This document shows positions 33,598-47,100 of a DNA stretch of 64,000 nt, piece by piece; the stretch's first letter is position 1, and each line of letters starts with the position of its first letter. The notes beneath the pieces are model-generated. The model worked only from the letters and a program-made list of their open reading frames with translations, did no database searches and was not told where the DNA came from. This DNA comes from Tetradesmus obliquus (Eukaryota > Chlorophyta > Chlorophyceae > Sphaeropleales > Scenedesmaceae): assembly GCA_030272155.1 (NCBI GenBank), contig CP126203.1, positions 3,162,001-3,226,000 of the forward strand. The letters run 5' to 3'. Made by a program: the position numbers and the translations under genes.

Positions 33598-35176
33598 GGT
33601 GCTTGTGTGGGAGCTGCTGCTGAGCGGGCGGGTAGGAGAGCTGGAGAATAATTGAAGGGATGATGTAAGTGTTTATGTATAAAGGAGGTAGCTGGAGCGT
33701 CGATTGGGATTGAAATGAAGGAGGAAGGTAGTGGTGGGAACAGTGGCGTGTGAAGCACGGAGGGAGGCTGAGGAAGGATGAAGGGAGCTACGGAAAGAGA
33801 TGATGAAGAGGGTGGTAAGGTTGCAGCGCGCTGTGGCCCCTTCTATCCTTCAGGACTCCGGCTCGGATGTCCCAGGCTTAGGGTTTGGAGTGGATGTTGC
33901 CAACCACCGGCACCTTCTCGCTATCAAAGCCTGTCGACAGCTTCTGAGATGCAGCGCGAAGCTATGCTGCGAAAAAAGTTCTAAGTTGCTTGAGTACACG
34001 TCTTGTCAATGATTTTGTGAGAGCTGCGAGAGCTGACCTCTGCACCACTGCAATGCAGTGCACCTTGCAGCCTTCACCGTGCAGTTACTGAAGCATTGAG
34101 TCAAGCAGCCCGTTCGGTGCTCACGCTTTGTGTAGAAAACATCAACTTCCTCGCTGTCGGGCATAAGCACAGCTGCTTCTGTGTCAGCAGCAGTGACTAT
34201 CAACCCAAAAAACCTAGGGTTTTTTTCGGATAGTGTGTTGCAACATGCGCTGATCCTGTATTGAAGTGTACAGTTTTCGACATAATGTACATCTGCAAGT
34301 ACGTGTTTTGGAATTGCCGTACAGGTAACATGTACCAGATTTGAATGATAGAAAGAAATTGATGTGCACCTTGCCGCCGCATGTGCGGCATCCATACATG
34401 AACAGCCAAGGTATGACGGTTGTCGAGGCCACGGCAGACTACATGCCTGCAAACAATGTTGCCTGTCTGTCACAAGACAGAAATGCCTGTGAGCTTGCCG
34501 ATGGCCCGGCTGCTTCAGACTGCTGCGTGCTGCGCAACAAGTCATGCTTGAAGCTCACTGCCGCCATTGACCGTTATGCACAATGATGTTGCTGTTGAGA
34601 ACTGGATGCAGCAAACACCCCCGCAGGAGCGCAACTGCTCCAGAGTGGCGAAACATGCACCCTACACAAAAAGGAAGCTAGCTAGCTATAGCTCACAGCA
34701 CCCATGCATGCAGAGCAAAGACACAGAGCTTGCTCGCACCCGCAAGTAAATCCACAGTATAAAGCCACCTGCATGATGAATTGTACTCCTGCACGTCAGC
34801 AGCGGACATCCAGCTGCAAAAAAAACATATTATATGATGAAATGACGATAAAATGCCAGCAGAATAAGCTGGACCTGTCATCATCTGCTAGGCTCATGTC
34901 AAGCAACAGCAATGTCCGCTGCGAGCAGTCCTGCAGGACGGACGAGGCACATGCCCCTTCTACAGGGGTGGTCAAGTCAAAGCACTACCCGCTACACCCA
35001 CCACCCACCCAACGCAGGTGGCTTGCCCACCATGCACGTCATTGCACCTGCAGCATTCCTGCTCTAGCAGCCAGGCTTGCTCAGTGCATGGCATGCCCAG
35101 GCTCCAGCGCTGCATGCTTCACCAGCCATCTGCTGCTGGGCATGTAGGCCAAAAGCCTGGGCAGGCCCCAGCTGAC
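33598..35176. other. Intergenic, no supportable gene
   Basis: Contains the 5' flank of the minus-strand DUF1769-like gene and the 3' flank of the RING gene. Single TTTAGGG-like motifs occur at about 33880 and 34215. Open frames are short and without recognisable domains. Confidence 0.5.
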
Positions 35177-38100
35177 CTATGAAGTAGCACCCGGCAGGCT
35201 GAAACTTCTGCTTGCAGGTGTGCCTGCCTCGTCATTCACTGCTGCAACCTGCTGGTGCACATGCACCCCCGTGTCATTGCTGCTGCTAGCAGCTGCTGGC
35301 ACACCTAGAATGGCAGCAGTACTGCTGCTGCCTGCGGCTCCAGCGAACCAGCCTAGCCCCAGGCTGCCATTTTGCCCCACCAGCTGCTGCTGCTGCTGGT
35401 GTGCTGGGTGCAGTTGACCAACAGGCTCAACGACTATCCCCTCCAGATCTGGCCCCCTGTGTGGTGCTTCTTCTGCGCTGCTGCCCACAGGCTGCGGGTT
35501 ACCAGCGTACGCATAAATGCTGACAGCTACTCTGCCAGGCACGCCAAGCGCTGCTGGCAGCACCGGCTCCGGACTGCGTGCAGATGCCCTGCTGCTGCTC
35601 CGGGTGCCAGCTGCACCGGCAAGCGGCATCTCTACTGTGTGGTGGCTGGCACCGCCGGGATCTACTGCATCTGCTGCTGCTGCTACAAGAATATCGGAGG
35701 GACCGCCAGCACTGGTAGCTCGCAGCAGCCCCTGAAGCCGCCTGCCCCATACCCAGCTGGAGCCACGCAGAGCTGACACAGAAGCCTGCGCAGCAGACAT
35801 GGCGCTGCCAACTGCCCCTGCAGCAGCCTCAGGTGGCGCTGCTGCACTGCTGCGTGCTGCTGCTGTGCTGCTGCTGCTTGCCGTGCCTGGAGAATGTTCT
35901 TCGTCCAAACCCGCAGCTGCTGCAGCTAGTGCGGCAGCTGCTGCTGCCGCTGCAGCAGCGAAGTCTCCTGCAGATGCCTGCACAGTGCCGGACTGCAGTG
36001 TGCCAAGCGAAGCGGCAGGCGACAGTCCTGCAGTACGGCCGCGATCGTGTGGTGTAGGTTCATCACCATTCAAAGCGCTGCTGCTGCTGCGCTTCAAGCC
36101 AGGCATTGCTGCTGCTGCTCCAGCTGGCACCTGCTGCAGTGAAGGGCTTCTTGGCAGCGCCTGCAGCATCACCACTGCATCTCCAGATGATGATGATGCT
36201 GATCTAGGGCTGCTGCTACCAGACCGTGCCGCACCTCCAGCACTGCTAGCGTACACCATGGGGTATGCTGCTTGCAGCTGGCCGGCCTGTTGCTCAAGTG
36301 CGCTGTGTGCCGCTGCTTCTGCAGGTGCATGAGCCATCTCAATCTCAGCTGCTGCACCATGCCCTGCCGCGGCGGTTGCAGCTGCAGCGTCTGCTGCTGC
36401 GCCCGCTGCTGCCGGCTGCTGCTCACTGCTGCCGCCTTCGCCTGCAGCACCGCCTTCGCCAGCAGCTGCTGCATTCGCGGCACGCCGGTGCCAGTGTCGT
36501 CGCCAGCTGCGCTGCACCTGCTGCGTAACGTTGCTGCTGCCGGCTGCCGTGTTTGCAAAGCCATGGATAACATTAGCCTTGCACAGAGGGCATGTGCAGT
36601 TGCGCTTGAGCCACGAGTCGATGCATTCCTGCAAGCAGCAGCACACAGCAGAAGTACAGAAGCACAGCATGAAGTCTCCACATGCCATCATATCACAGTG
36701 GGACACTTGAGCAGAAGCTTTGCACATGAAGCGTTGCAGGCATGCACTGCACAGCCCTTAGCATCTGTAGCAGCAGGGCATCTAAGCCTGCTCTGTCCGC
36801 TTTGCGCTGGACAGCGTTACAGATGTCGGAAACCCCCCTACTCCCTTTTCCCTCCCACAAGGTCCTAGCCCACCTTGTGGTAAAAGTGCATGCATGGCAG
36901 CACCGTCACATGCTCGCCCGCCTCCAGCTCTACCAGGCAAATCGAACAGCAGTCTGGCTCTGTTGCTGCCCCAGGCAGCGGGTTGTCAGGTGGCGGCGGC
37001 TGGTAGGGCTTGCTGGGCAGCAGCTCACGCACCGAGGAGGGCACGCGTAGCAGAGACACGCGCTGCACTACAGATGTGTCCACCACAACTGCCTGCACAC
37101 ATGAAGCAGCAGCCATGAATGTGCTTTCAACCAGTCTTGGTGCACGTACTGTTGTCGCAAACACATTCCTCACGTGGTTGAAGCGAAGAGATTGGGGAGC
37201 ACACCACGTAACCCAGCAGCAGATCCCAGCGATTTGTTATTGCACAGCACATACTACATCCATGTCAAATAGCATCCATCAAGCTTGTGTCTCAGGGATC
37301 AGCCACATGCCAGATTTGCTCAACAGGCGAGACAACAGCACCAGCCTAGCGCACTCACCCCTCTGCGCCGCCTGCTGCAGCACATGCAGTAGAAGCAAAA
37401 TGCCGCCAGCACGGCGCCTGCTGCTGACACGCAGGCCAGCACCACCACCATGGTGCGGTTGTCCATGAGCGAGCGGCTACGAGGGCTGCTGCTGCTCCAT
37501 GTTATGCTGAACGCTCCCACTGCACGGGTAGGAAAAAGACGCACAGTGGTCAAAAATTGTCAACACACATGGAAACTGGGCTGTCGTGTGCCTGATCAAG
37601 GCGCCCTGGGCAGTTGCCACGGCTTGATATTGTGCTCCACGCTCTGTGCATTGCCTAATCTGCACTGCCACATCATACATGCTGAGTCAGCACAAGCTGC
37701 CATTGTGCTAGCAGCAGCGCATGCAGCTACCCCTACCTTCGGACGTGCTCTTCCGTGTTGTCTGGAACTCAATGAAGATGCTGCGCTCTACCCAGACAGT
37801 GGTAGTGAATACACCACCAATCTCGGGCTGCTTGGGCTGCCGCAACTGAATGACGTTGTCTGGGGCCAGATACAGTGTGATCGACTCATCATCCAGCAAC
37901 TTGGAGTAGTCGACTGTCACCGTCAGGTCAGAAAAGTCTGGCAGCAGCTCCCAGCGGCAGAAGAAGCCTGCAAGACAGGCCGTCAGCAGAAAGCAGCGGC
38001 AAGGGACACTTCTGGGCGTGCTCACGAAGCTTGCACACAGGTGGCACATCAAGGCTGAAGTGCCGAGGAGAACATCATCACAGCCCCAGGGATGTGCTTG

Positions 38101-40308
38101 CTTGCAGGAGGGACAACATGCAGCAGTCACACCCCACGCTCAACCATCGGAACAGCTTAGCCGTCTCTTACCTCTTGGGTGGTAAACCGTTGGCTGGTCC
38201 CTGCCCTGCTGCACAGTCAAGTTTGCAGGAAACTGCCCTGACTCGCCCCGCACTTCCTCAACTTCTCCCGTACACAGCAGCTCAGGTGCGGCTGTCAGCT
38301 GCTGCTGCTGCATCTGCTGTGCAAGAGGGCTGCTGCTGGGCTGGCTAGGGTCTGCATTGAACCTGATCACAGAGCTGGACAGCAAAGTGTCGCCCACGCT
38401 CATGTTGGCGATGAACTCATTCGAGCTGCAAGGCAGGGTAATACAGCGAACAACATGTTATTGAAGGGTGCGAGCAGCTGTTTGGTGCACGCTGCAATTG
38501 GCACATGTAGCCGCCGAAAGGTTTCGGGAAGTACATGCATGGCTTGCTGTCAGGGCTTTGCAACCAACAACAAGAACGATAACACGCGTGCAGACCAAAT
38601 AAGCATACACAGAAACACAATCTGCTTGAGCACCGGTGCTTGCTTTCTGAGCATCTCACTTTGGTAGTAGGAAGAAGGATGCAGTGCCATCGTCCCCTGT
38701 CCACTGCATGTCCCAGATGCTGTTTGGCTGGCTCCTGGTGAACACCACCACCTACAGCAGCATCACATAATGCAGAACAATGAAATTAATGCAACACAAT
38801 TGCAGCATTTCCACTAAAGCAAAGCCTATTTGATGCCATGCAGCAGTCACCGCAAGTGCTGCTAAACACGGCTAGCCAGCAGCAGCATGTCAAGCAACTG
38901 CGGTATAGCCTGTCACCATTACCTGTGCCCCAACAATCTGCGCGTGTATGGCAACGGGTGAGTTTTCGTTTCTTGGCTTTGGGTAGTACATGCCTGCCCA
39001 GGCCAGAGACCCAAATGATGCCTCCACCTGCACCATGCCCAGCTTGACTTGCAGGATTTCCTCCTTCACAACCTGGTCAGTGGTGCGCACGCCCGCCTTC
39101 TGTGCCAGCACCAAAGAGTCATCCTCTGCAGCAAAAAAACCAGGCGGATACCACAATGCAAATTTGAAGCAGAGCAGCAGCAGCAGCAGTCTATAATACA
39201 GCGCAGACAAGAAGCTTGCTATTGACATAAATATAACTTTACGACTGCAAGCGTACAACAGCTCTCAGTTCAAACATACTAAGCACACCACCATTACTCC
39301 AACCATACAACAACATCATCAGGAAGGCATGCACTTGCAAAGCAGGAGCGACTCACGTTCATCTACTAGCATCACGTTGTACGCCTTCTGGAACTCAAGC
39401 CCCGGGCAAGTGACCACCTGGTCCTTGTACACCAAAGCATTGACGCAGTTGAACCTGCTGTCAGGTTCGTTCACCGCCTCAACAACAATCCCGAATGAAC
39501 GCGGCGGCAACGGCAGCCGCAAGCTGGTGCTGGTGCTGCTGCTCCCGACAACTGCAAATGAAATCTGCAGTTCCAACTTTGCTGGACCAGTTCCCCGGTG
39601 TGTTAAAGAGCGCACACTGTCACTGTTTGCACTGCTGCTGCCTCTTGCCCGTTGCTGTGCTGCGTTCGAGGTTGGCCATGTCAACAATGGTTCTGCTGAC
39701 TGTAGCACAAGCTCGCCAGCTGTGGGGTCGCCGGGCATGTTCCAAAGCTGCTGGTCGAAGCTGTTGCTGTCTGTGGCCAACTGCCGGCTGCTGCGTGCAT
39801 GCTGCACCTGCAGCTGCGCCTGCTGCAACAGGCTGCCGACGACGTCCCACAGCGACTGTGTCAGTCGTCGCCTGCTGCCCAGCACTTGCAAGCCCCCACT
39901 GCTGCTATGTGGCAGGCTCCAGCTGAATGGAGCATCTGATGCTGTGGCTGCTGCCTGCTCTGCAGGATGCTGCTGCACATCCACATGCTGCTGCTGTTGC
40001 TGCATAACGTGGCTGGTGTCCTGCAGCGGCCGTGCTGCATTGTGTAGATCTGACACACGAATACCGCTCTTCCTGAGCGCTGCTGCATCCCGAGGGTGCC
40101 TGGAAAGCGCCCTCAAGCTTTCGAAGGAACCTGTGACAGCAAGCGTGACATCAAGTACAAACGCCCGTCCGTGGAGTTGCCCTTGACCTTCCAGCAACAA
40201 CCAAACGTAAGTAGTTTCTTGGGCAGCTGAAGATCGGCAGCAGACGGGCGAGCTAAGCACCGAGAACACAGCGAGCAGCAGACGTACCCCGCAATATCGG
40301 ACAAGCAA
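35177..40308 (-). CDS. Type I membrane RING-H2 protein, putative E3 ubiquitin ligase
   Basis: Exons on minus: 40308-39357, 39125-38923, 38751-38660, 38425-38172, 37967-37737, 37519-37359, 37092-36874, 36628-35177; about 1,187 residues, phases consistent. A hydrophobic signal sequence (VRLLLAVFSVLSSPVCC) opens a long ectodomain (to about residue 595) with poly-Gln/His and beta-rich segments. One TM helix follows (MVVVLACVSAAGAVLAAFCF) ending in CCSRRRR. The cytosolic RING-H2 is complete: Cys680, Cys683, Cys698, His700, His703, Cys706, Cys717 and Cys720, split by the last intron. A 460-residue Ser/Ala/Gly-rich tail ends the protein. By family knowledge RING-H2 fingers recruit E2 enzymes; the topology suggests ubiquitination of membrane or endomembrane cargo. 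No ATG is in frame at 40308 (codon TTG). An acceptor-like TTTTCAG just upstream (exon would start at 40317) suggests the start codon is in an unplaced 5' exon. Confidence 0.82.
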
Positions 40309-40317
40309 GACTACAAG

Positions 40318-41140
40318 CTGAAAACGTCAACTACCTTTACCTTGAACGATGTAGCTTTGGCGACTGGTTGTAGCGGCCGTTCCAAGACATCCTCCAAGGC
40401 CAAGCAGGAGAAGACCCACCAAGACTGGTGTACAGCCTCCCATCACTTTCGTAGCAAGCACCTTACGAAAGCAGGCTACACCGGCTATCTATGGGAGCCT
40501 TGCAGCTGCATTGCAGGTATCCACTTGCTGTACTTGCGTGCAGTCATGCAGCCTTGTTGCTGCTTGTTGTTCATGAAAAATGAATAACACCAGCTAGCTG
40601 AAGTGTTGAGTGCAATCTCATGGCAACACGCCTGCTGTAGACCAGGGTTGTTCAAAGACAGCGACATATGACAGCCAGAAACGTTTGTGCCGCAACGGCC
40701 GCAAAATCTGGCTGAGAAGTCTCATAATCGTGTTGATTTTATGTTCAAGTCTGAGGACCAACCAGCCTGCGCCTATACCTTGCGCATCGCTTGCTTTTTG
40801 CGGACACCAGGCTGCTGAAGATCCCACACTGTGCTTGCATCAACTGTTTACTGCCGATAGACGCTTTAATAATAAGCTCTGCCCTTCCACATCACATACG
40901 CGCCCTGGGATACTTCTCTGTGTTGCGCAGCACAGTGACCAGCAGCGAGAATCAGAAAGAGCCGAACTATAATCAGCTTATGTCCAACAGTAAATCCTGA
41001 ACCCGCCGGTTACCACCTGCTCGAGCACAAAGCTGGCCAAAGCAGCATACCAACATGTGCAGCAACAGTCTGGCACAGCCAGCAGCGCTCCTGACTCGTG
41101 CACAGCTGCACCTGCAAAGTGTGTACTGTTCAGCAGCCAC
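40318..41140. promoter_or_regulatory. Divergent promoter region, RING gene and LRR-cyclase gene
   Basis: About 820 bases separate the two head-to-head membrane-protein genes. It probably contains the first exon of the RING gene and both promoters. No TATA box or defined operator is evident. Confidence 0.4.
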
Positions 41141-44100
41141 ATGATTCAAATACAGCTAGCCCCTCAGATGGGAGGGGCATGCGGATGTGCAAGCAGAACA
41201 AGCAGATGGCTGCTGCTGATGCTGATGCTCGCAGCACTGCTGGCGCCTGCATCAGCTGTCAGCACCACTGCGCTGGCAGATGTAGATGCCCTGGTCGGCT
41301 TCATGTCAGGTTTCACCAGCGTGGATGGCACTGTGTTGGCAAACTGGGATGTGTTTGTTGACCCCTGCGCTGGTGGTTGGCCTGGGGTGATTTGCACCTG
41401 TGAAGGCCTTCCCCGCGGGCTAGCAGCATCCTGCAGCAATGGCAACATGACCGTCAGCACCAGTAACAGCAGCACCAATGCCAGCGCAGAAGCAACAAGC
41501 AACCTACGTGTGCGCGGTCTGGAGCTGGGCCCGCTGACGACAGCGGATGGCCAGAAGCTTGCAGGAACAATCAACCCAGCAGTAGGCAGCTTGACAGAAC
41601 TGGTTTACCTTGACCTGTCAGATAACATGCTGAGGTGAGGCTGCCAGCTGGGTACCCGTGTTTGCAGGTGGCTGTTGTGGGTGTGCTGCAGCGTAGAACT
41701 GATATCGTATGAGGCATGCAACAGCATTCCAAGCTTCATGAAGTGCTCATGAAGTGTAACAGATGGCAGCATCTGCAGCAGTTGCAGCAATTTGGTGCTC
41801 CTGGACAGCAGCAGCACCTCAAAGTGCTTGCCTACCTACAGTATAGCAATGACTTAGCAGGCAGCATGTTTGGGCAACACTGCAGCATGCCTGACACAGC
41901 AGTGTAGAGCAAACGGGCTTGATCTATCTTGCAGGAGAGCAGTACATGAACATCAAACCGCTCATGATCACTCGCACCCCTTCATGTAATTGGTCTGCTG
42001 CAGTGGCCCTTTGCCAGACAGCATCAACAATCTGAAGCAGCTGCAATGGCTTATGCTGGAGCACAACCAGCTGACTGGGCTGCTGCCGACATACTTGGGA
42101 CAGCTGCCACAGCTGCAGCGCGTGTTGCTGCAGCACAACTTGCTGTCAGGCCCAGTGCCGATCAGCTTATGCAGCGGCAGTGCAATTTATGACCTGGCAA
42201 GCAATGTTGGACTGTGTGGTGAGTGCAGCGCATTCCGCCATGAAGTCCACCCATCACCAGATGCTTGGTGCAGTGCCATGTAGGGGCGGTGGCAGCTGCA
42301 GGAAGAGAGCAGGGCAGCAGCACCTATGTACTGCTCAGCAAGGCAAAACCGTTGATAGCACAGCAGCTGTTGCTTGCAGGACGCCACTGTTTTCTGGCGC
42401 TTATGCCAGAACAGCTCCATTGGCAACAGCTGAACTGCCTGTGGTTATTTTGTTTGCAGGAACTCTGCCCAAGTGCTTTGCAGGCACAAGCCGCGTGCCC
42501 AGCATCGCAGGAACATACCTCACTTCCACAGCTCCAGGGCTTGGCAGCCAGGCTGGCGGCGCATGCGACCCTTCACCACCAGACTGTGATGCAGATGTCG
42601 GCTGTGTGTGAGTGTCATTTTGTGCCACGGCAGCTTGCAGTGTGCAGAAATTTATCTACTCAAAAAGCAGCTGCAAGCAGACAGGTAGAGGTTGCGCCCG
42701 CTTATTATCGGCAGCAAAGGCATTCAGTGAACCAACAATGTATGATGGTTGGCAGATGGTTGGCAGGTTACGCAGGTATGGCATAGTAAGGAGGCCGGTC
42801 CACATTGCTGTTGTCTACATCTGTTGGGCGCCCTGCCCATCATGTGCTTGCAGGATTTGGACCCCCAAGTACTGGACCTCCCAGAGCGTGGTCGCCTTCA
42901 ACTTCACTGGTTTCATGGACTATGAGAGTGGCATCAGCCGCTACCAATGGGGCATTGGCAGTAGCCAGTTTGCAGCTGATGTGGTGCCGCTGACCAACGT
43001 GACTGGCGAGCGGGTGCTGAAGGACATCAAGTATTCTGGCGGCACAAAGAAGATGTTTGTCACACCAGTGGTGAGGCAGCTTCCTGGCATGAGCAGGCTC
43101 CGCCAGCATACAGTGTGGCGTGCCTTCCGTTTCTGCTTCTTCAGCTAACAACCTAGATGTGTCGACAGTAGGTGTTTTGCTGCACTACAGGCGCCGGCGA
43201 GGCAGTGAGCAGTGTGCTTTGACAGTTTAAGCTGCAATGCCTGCTGTTTGGTATCCGTGAATTTGCAGTCTGTTGCTTTTGTGTGCAGGTCCACAATCTG
43301 ACCTCAATATCGCTGCTGGAGGGCCCAGCCTACTATGTGACAGTTGTGGCTTACAATGCAGCAGGGCCGCCACTTGCGACCAACACCAGCAGCATTGTGG
43401 TGTATGTGGACACCTCTGGCCCACAGCCAGCAGCTGTGTATAACACGTGAGCACACCCCTTTGTTGGTTTGGTTTGCATGGAAATCATTTGATTCCATGA
43501 ACGATGATGCCGGCCTGTGGAGTTTGGCCCGACCTTGATCACACGTGTGGTGCAGCAAATAAGAGCCCACACCAGCATGCAGCGTACCTGACGGGTTGCG
43601 GCAGCAGCAGCCCTGCATATTTGCAGCGGTCAAGGCTAACCCAGTAAGTGGCTGCATGGCATATGCAGGTACGACTTCCAGCAAGCTTCAACCACCAAGC
43701 AGGTGTCATCGCTGCAAGCCTCATGGGACAACTTCACAGACCCACAGAGCGGTGTTGTGGGCTACACAGTACAGTTCTATCAGCAGGTGGGTGCGCAGCT
43801 GTGTGCTGCTGGCAGTGCTGTAGTCAAATAAGTAGCAATGCCTGCCTGCACAGCCAGTTGTGTTATGCATGCAAGCAGGTGACAAGGTGGTGTTCAACGC
43901 AGTTCTGCAACTGCACTTAGCTGGAGACGTTTGGTGGAGTGGCTTCAGCCAATGCTGAGTAGTTCCGGCTGTGCCTTTCACTTCCTCCGAAGCTGATGAA
44001 ACCTATGCTGCTGCTCATACAGGTCCGCAGCAAGAATGGCACCATTGAGCTGACCGCGCTCACTGAGCCCCTTTCAGTTGGGCTGGCCAACCGCGTCCAG

Positions 44101-47100
44101 ATGCTGGTGTCACAGCTGCAGGACAACGTCATGTACTATGCACAGGCAAGGTTTTGGTGGTAGCAGGTTGCAGCCATGCATACCAGCAATTGCGCACTGT
44201 GGCACACTCTCAGGAATGCCTGCTGTTTGGTCTGCCTGAGCATGACAACCATGCCGCACGGCTGCAGCCAGCACCAGATTTGTGAAGTGTGCTCAACTGG
44301 CCGCCAGGTTGTTTGGTAGAGCACTTGTGTTGGGACCCAACCACACGATTTGCACTGAATGTGGGCTGCCATTCTGGACAGACATACATAATTCAAAGTC
44401 ACGGCGCTTGTGAGCTTTGCGAGCACGATTTGCACTGAATGTGGGCTGCCATTCTGCACAGACATACATAATTCAAAGTCAATAGAGCACTGATATCAAA
44501 ATTCTTAGTTTGAACTGTAACGTGACGGGGTCTATGAGCCGGAGTCGAGGCACAAAGGCATCGCCTTTTGGGGTATCGTTACAGCTAGTGGTGCCCTGCC
44601 CAAATCATCTTGCTGCAACATGTGCATCACTCCAGTGCCGTGCTGCTGCCGCAGGTGACTGCCATCAATGCAGCAGGCTTGACAACCACTGTGAATGGCC
44701 TGCCCATCACAGTAGACAAATCCTTGTAAGTACTCCTTTTTGTACGTGCTTTACCTGCACACTGTAGGGAACGCAGCAGAGCAGCAGTGAGCAGTACGCA
44801 TGCTGCACTTACATGCTGATGTGTCAGCAGCTCATCTTTCTGCCAGCTTTTCTGACCGACGTACCTTGCTTGTTGTGCTTCCTTGCAGGACTGGTGGTGT
44901 GCCGCCTGGCATGACAGCTCTGATTGCTGTAATGTGCAGCCTGGGCTGCCTGGGCATCGGTGCTGTGCTGGCTGTGGTGATCATGCGGGGTACTGTGGAC
45001 CAGCAAAAGCAGCGGGAAAAAGAGCGCCAAAACGTGAGTAGGTTCCGGCTCAAAGCACAACCCAAGCTGTACACTAAAGCGAGCATGCGCAACTGCAATA
45101 TGTAGGGTCCTGTTGGTTTCAGCGCATCCACACGCCATTTGCATCTGGCGTAGCCTAATCATACCTCTGTCGCTGCTGCGCGTGCTTGTGCTTCTGCCTT
45201 GCAGGAATACAAGCAGCTGAAGGCGCTCATGTATGCATTGGTGAGCCACAGCGATGGCTCAAGTGGCCCAGACGGCATGCCACAGCCCATGCGTGGCCCC
45301 AAGGCAGAGGACAAGGACAAGGAGGTGGCGTTCGTGTTCACAGACATCGAGAGCTCGACTGAGCTCAGCAACCAGGACGGGGACGCTTTCAAGCAGGTGA
45401 GTCGGTTGTGGTGGCGCTGTTGGGCACATGCCGAAACCATCCCTGTGTGTTGGCTGGCAGCGATGGATTGCCCGAACCAGCTCAAACCGCAGCAAACAAC
45501 ACAGCCAGCATCCACACATATTCCTATTATGTGTTTGCTGCCTGCAGCTGCAAGAGGTGCATGACCAGATCATGCGTGAGGGCATTGCCAAGCACCACGG
45601 CTACGAGATCATCACTGAGGGAGACTCCTTCCAGGTAGCCTTTGCCACCTGCCAGGCAGCGCTGGCCTTCTGTGTAGACATCCAGTACCGCTTCTTGGAG
45701 CAGACCTGGAGCAAGGAGGTGCTGCGGTTGAATGCCTGCAAGGTGGTGCGAGGTGAGTATGAAGCTGCGTTTGAATAGCAGTGAGGGTGCTGGGTCAAAA
45801 GGAGTTGACAACATTTACGCTTACAGTTTGTGTCTTTCCATGCTTGCTGCAACCCATGCGCTAGTGGGTTGTGTAAATCGCAGTGTCAGTGGGCGTTGCA
45901 TTGTGCCAAGCGCAGAGGCGGCGCCAGACGTGCAGCGGTGCCTGTGGTGTCCTCATTTGTTGATGTTGCTGCTGCCCTCGCAGGCCCTGATGGCGAGATC
46001 CTCTTTGCTGGGCCGCGTGTGCGCATGGGCATCCATTACGCGCGGGAGGGCACAGTTGCGGTGCGCCTGCACAACCTCACAAGGCACAAGGTGTATGCAG
46101 GCCCTGCAGTGCAGATTGCACTGGATGTCAGCGAGGTGGCGAACGGCGGCCAGATCGTGCTGACAGAGGTGAGCGCAGCAGTGGCCTTTATGCATGTGCA
46201 TGACTCATGCAGCATGATGTGTACCTAATGACAGTTGCACTGCCTTGTGTCGTGGCGATGCATGCGCTCTGCTGTGACTGCTATCCCAGTATCTTTGGCC
46301 TGTTGCTGGCATTCAATGCATCATACTGCTTGTGCTTTCTTCCCTGCAGGACGCTGTTGCCAAGCTCAGTGAAAACATGGCCTTGGCTGGCTTCCCAGTC
46401 ATCCGCATGGCAGGCCTGTTCCAGCTGCCATGTGTGCCGTGCCCTGTGTTCCTGTACAGTGTGGTGGAGGCAGTAGGCAGGCCGCTGCGGCGCAGTTTCC
46501 ATGGGCTGCGAAAGATTAAGCAAATCTGGCCGCAGCCACCAGATATGAAGGTGGGCTGTGTGCTGCATGGCCAGCAAGCTGCTGCAGCTGTGATGTCAGT
46601 AGTGGCACACCAGGCGGCATGCGGGCGGTGCCTGCGTTAACAGCTTGCAGCTGTAGCTCATGGTAAAGACACTGCATGCTACGCCATGCTGTGCTTTGGG
46701 TGTGGTGTTCTGCAATTAAACAGGGGCAATGTTTAATTACCGCTTTTGTCATGGGTTCTGCGTATGTTGCCTCTGCCTTGCTGTTGTGCAGCTGCCGGCA
46801 ACGCTGCAGTACAACATCAACCTGCCGCCGCTGCCACTAGCCAACAATGCGCTGGCATTCGTGGCGCTGCGGCTCGCCACCTACCCACGCGACAGGCAGA
46901 AGTGTGACCTGCCGAGGCCGCTGCAGGAGACCTTTGAGGAGGTGTTTGCAGTGCAGGCACAGCAGTTCAAGGGCTACTTGTTCCAGACACACGAGGCTGC
47001 GTCGAGGGAGGTGTGTAGCTGGATAGTTTGGGATTCCAGAAAGTGTGGTGTGTCCCAAAAGGGTGCTGACGCATGCATACGCATGGTGGACGTTGCTGTT

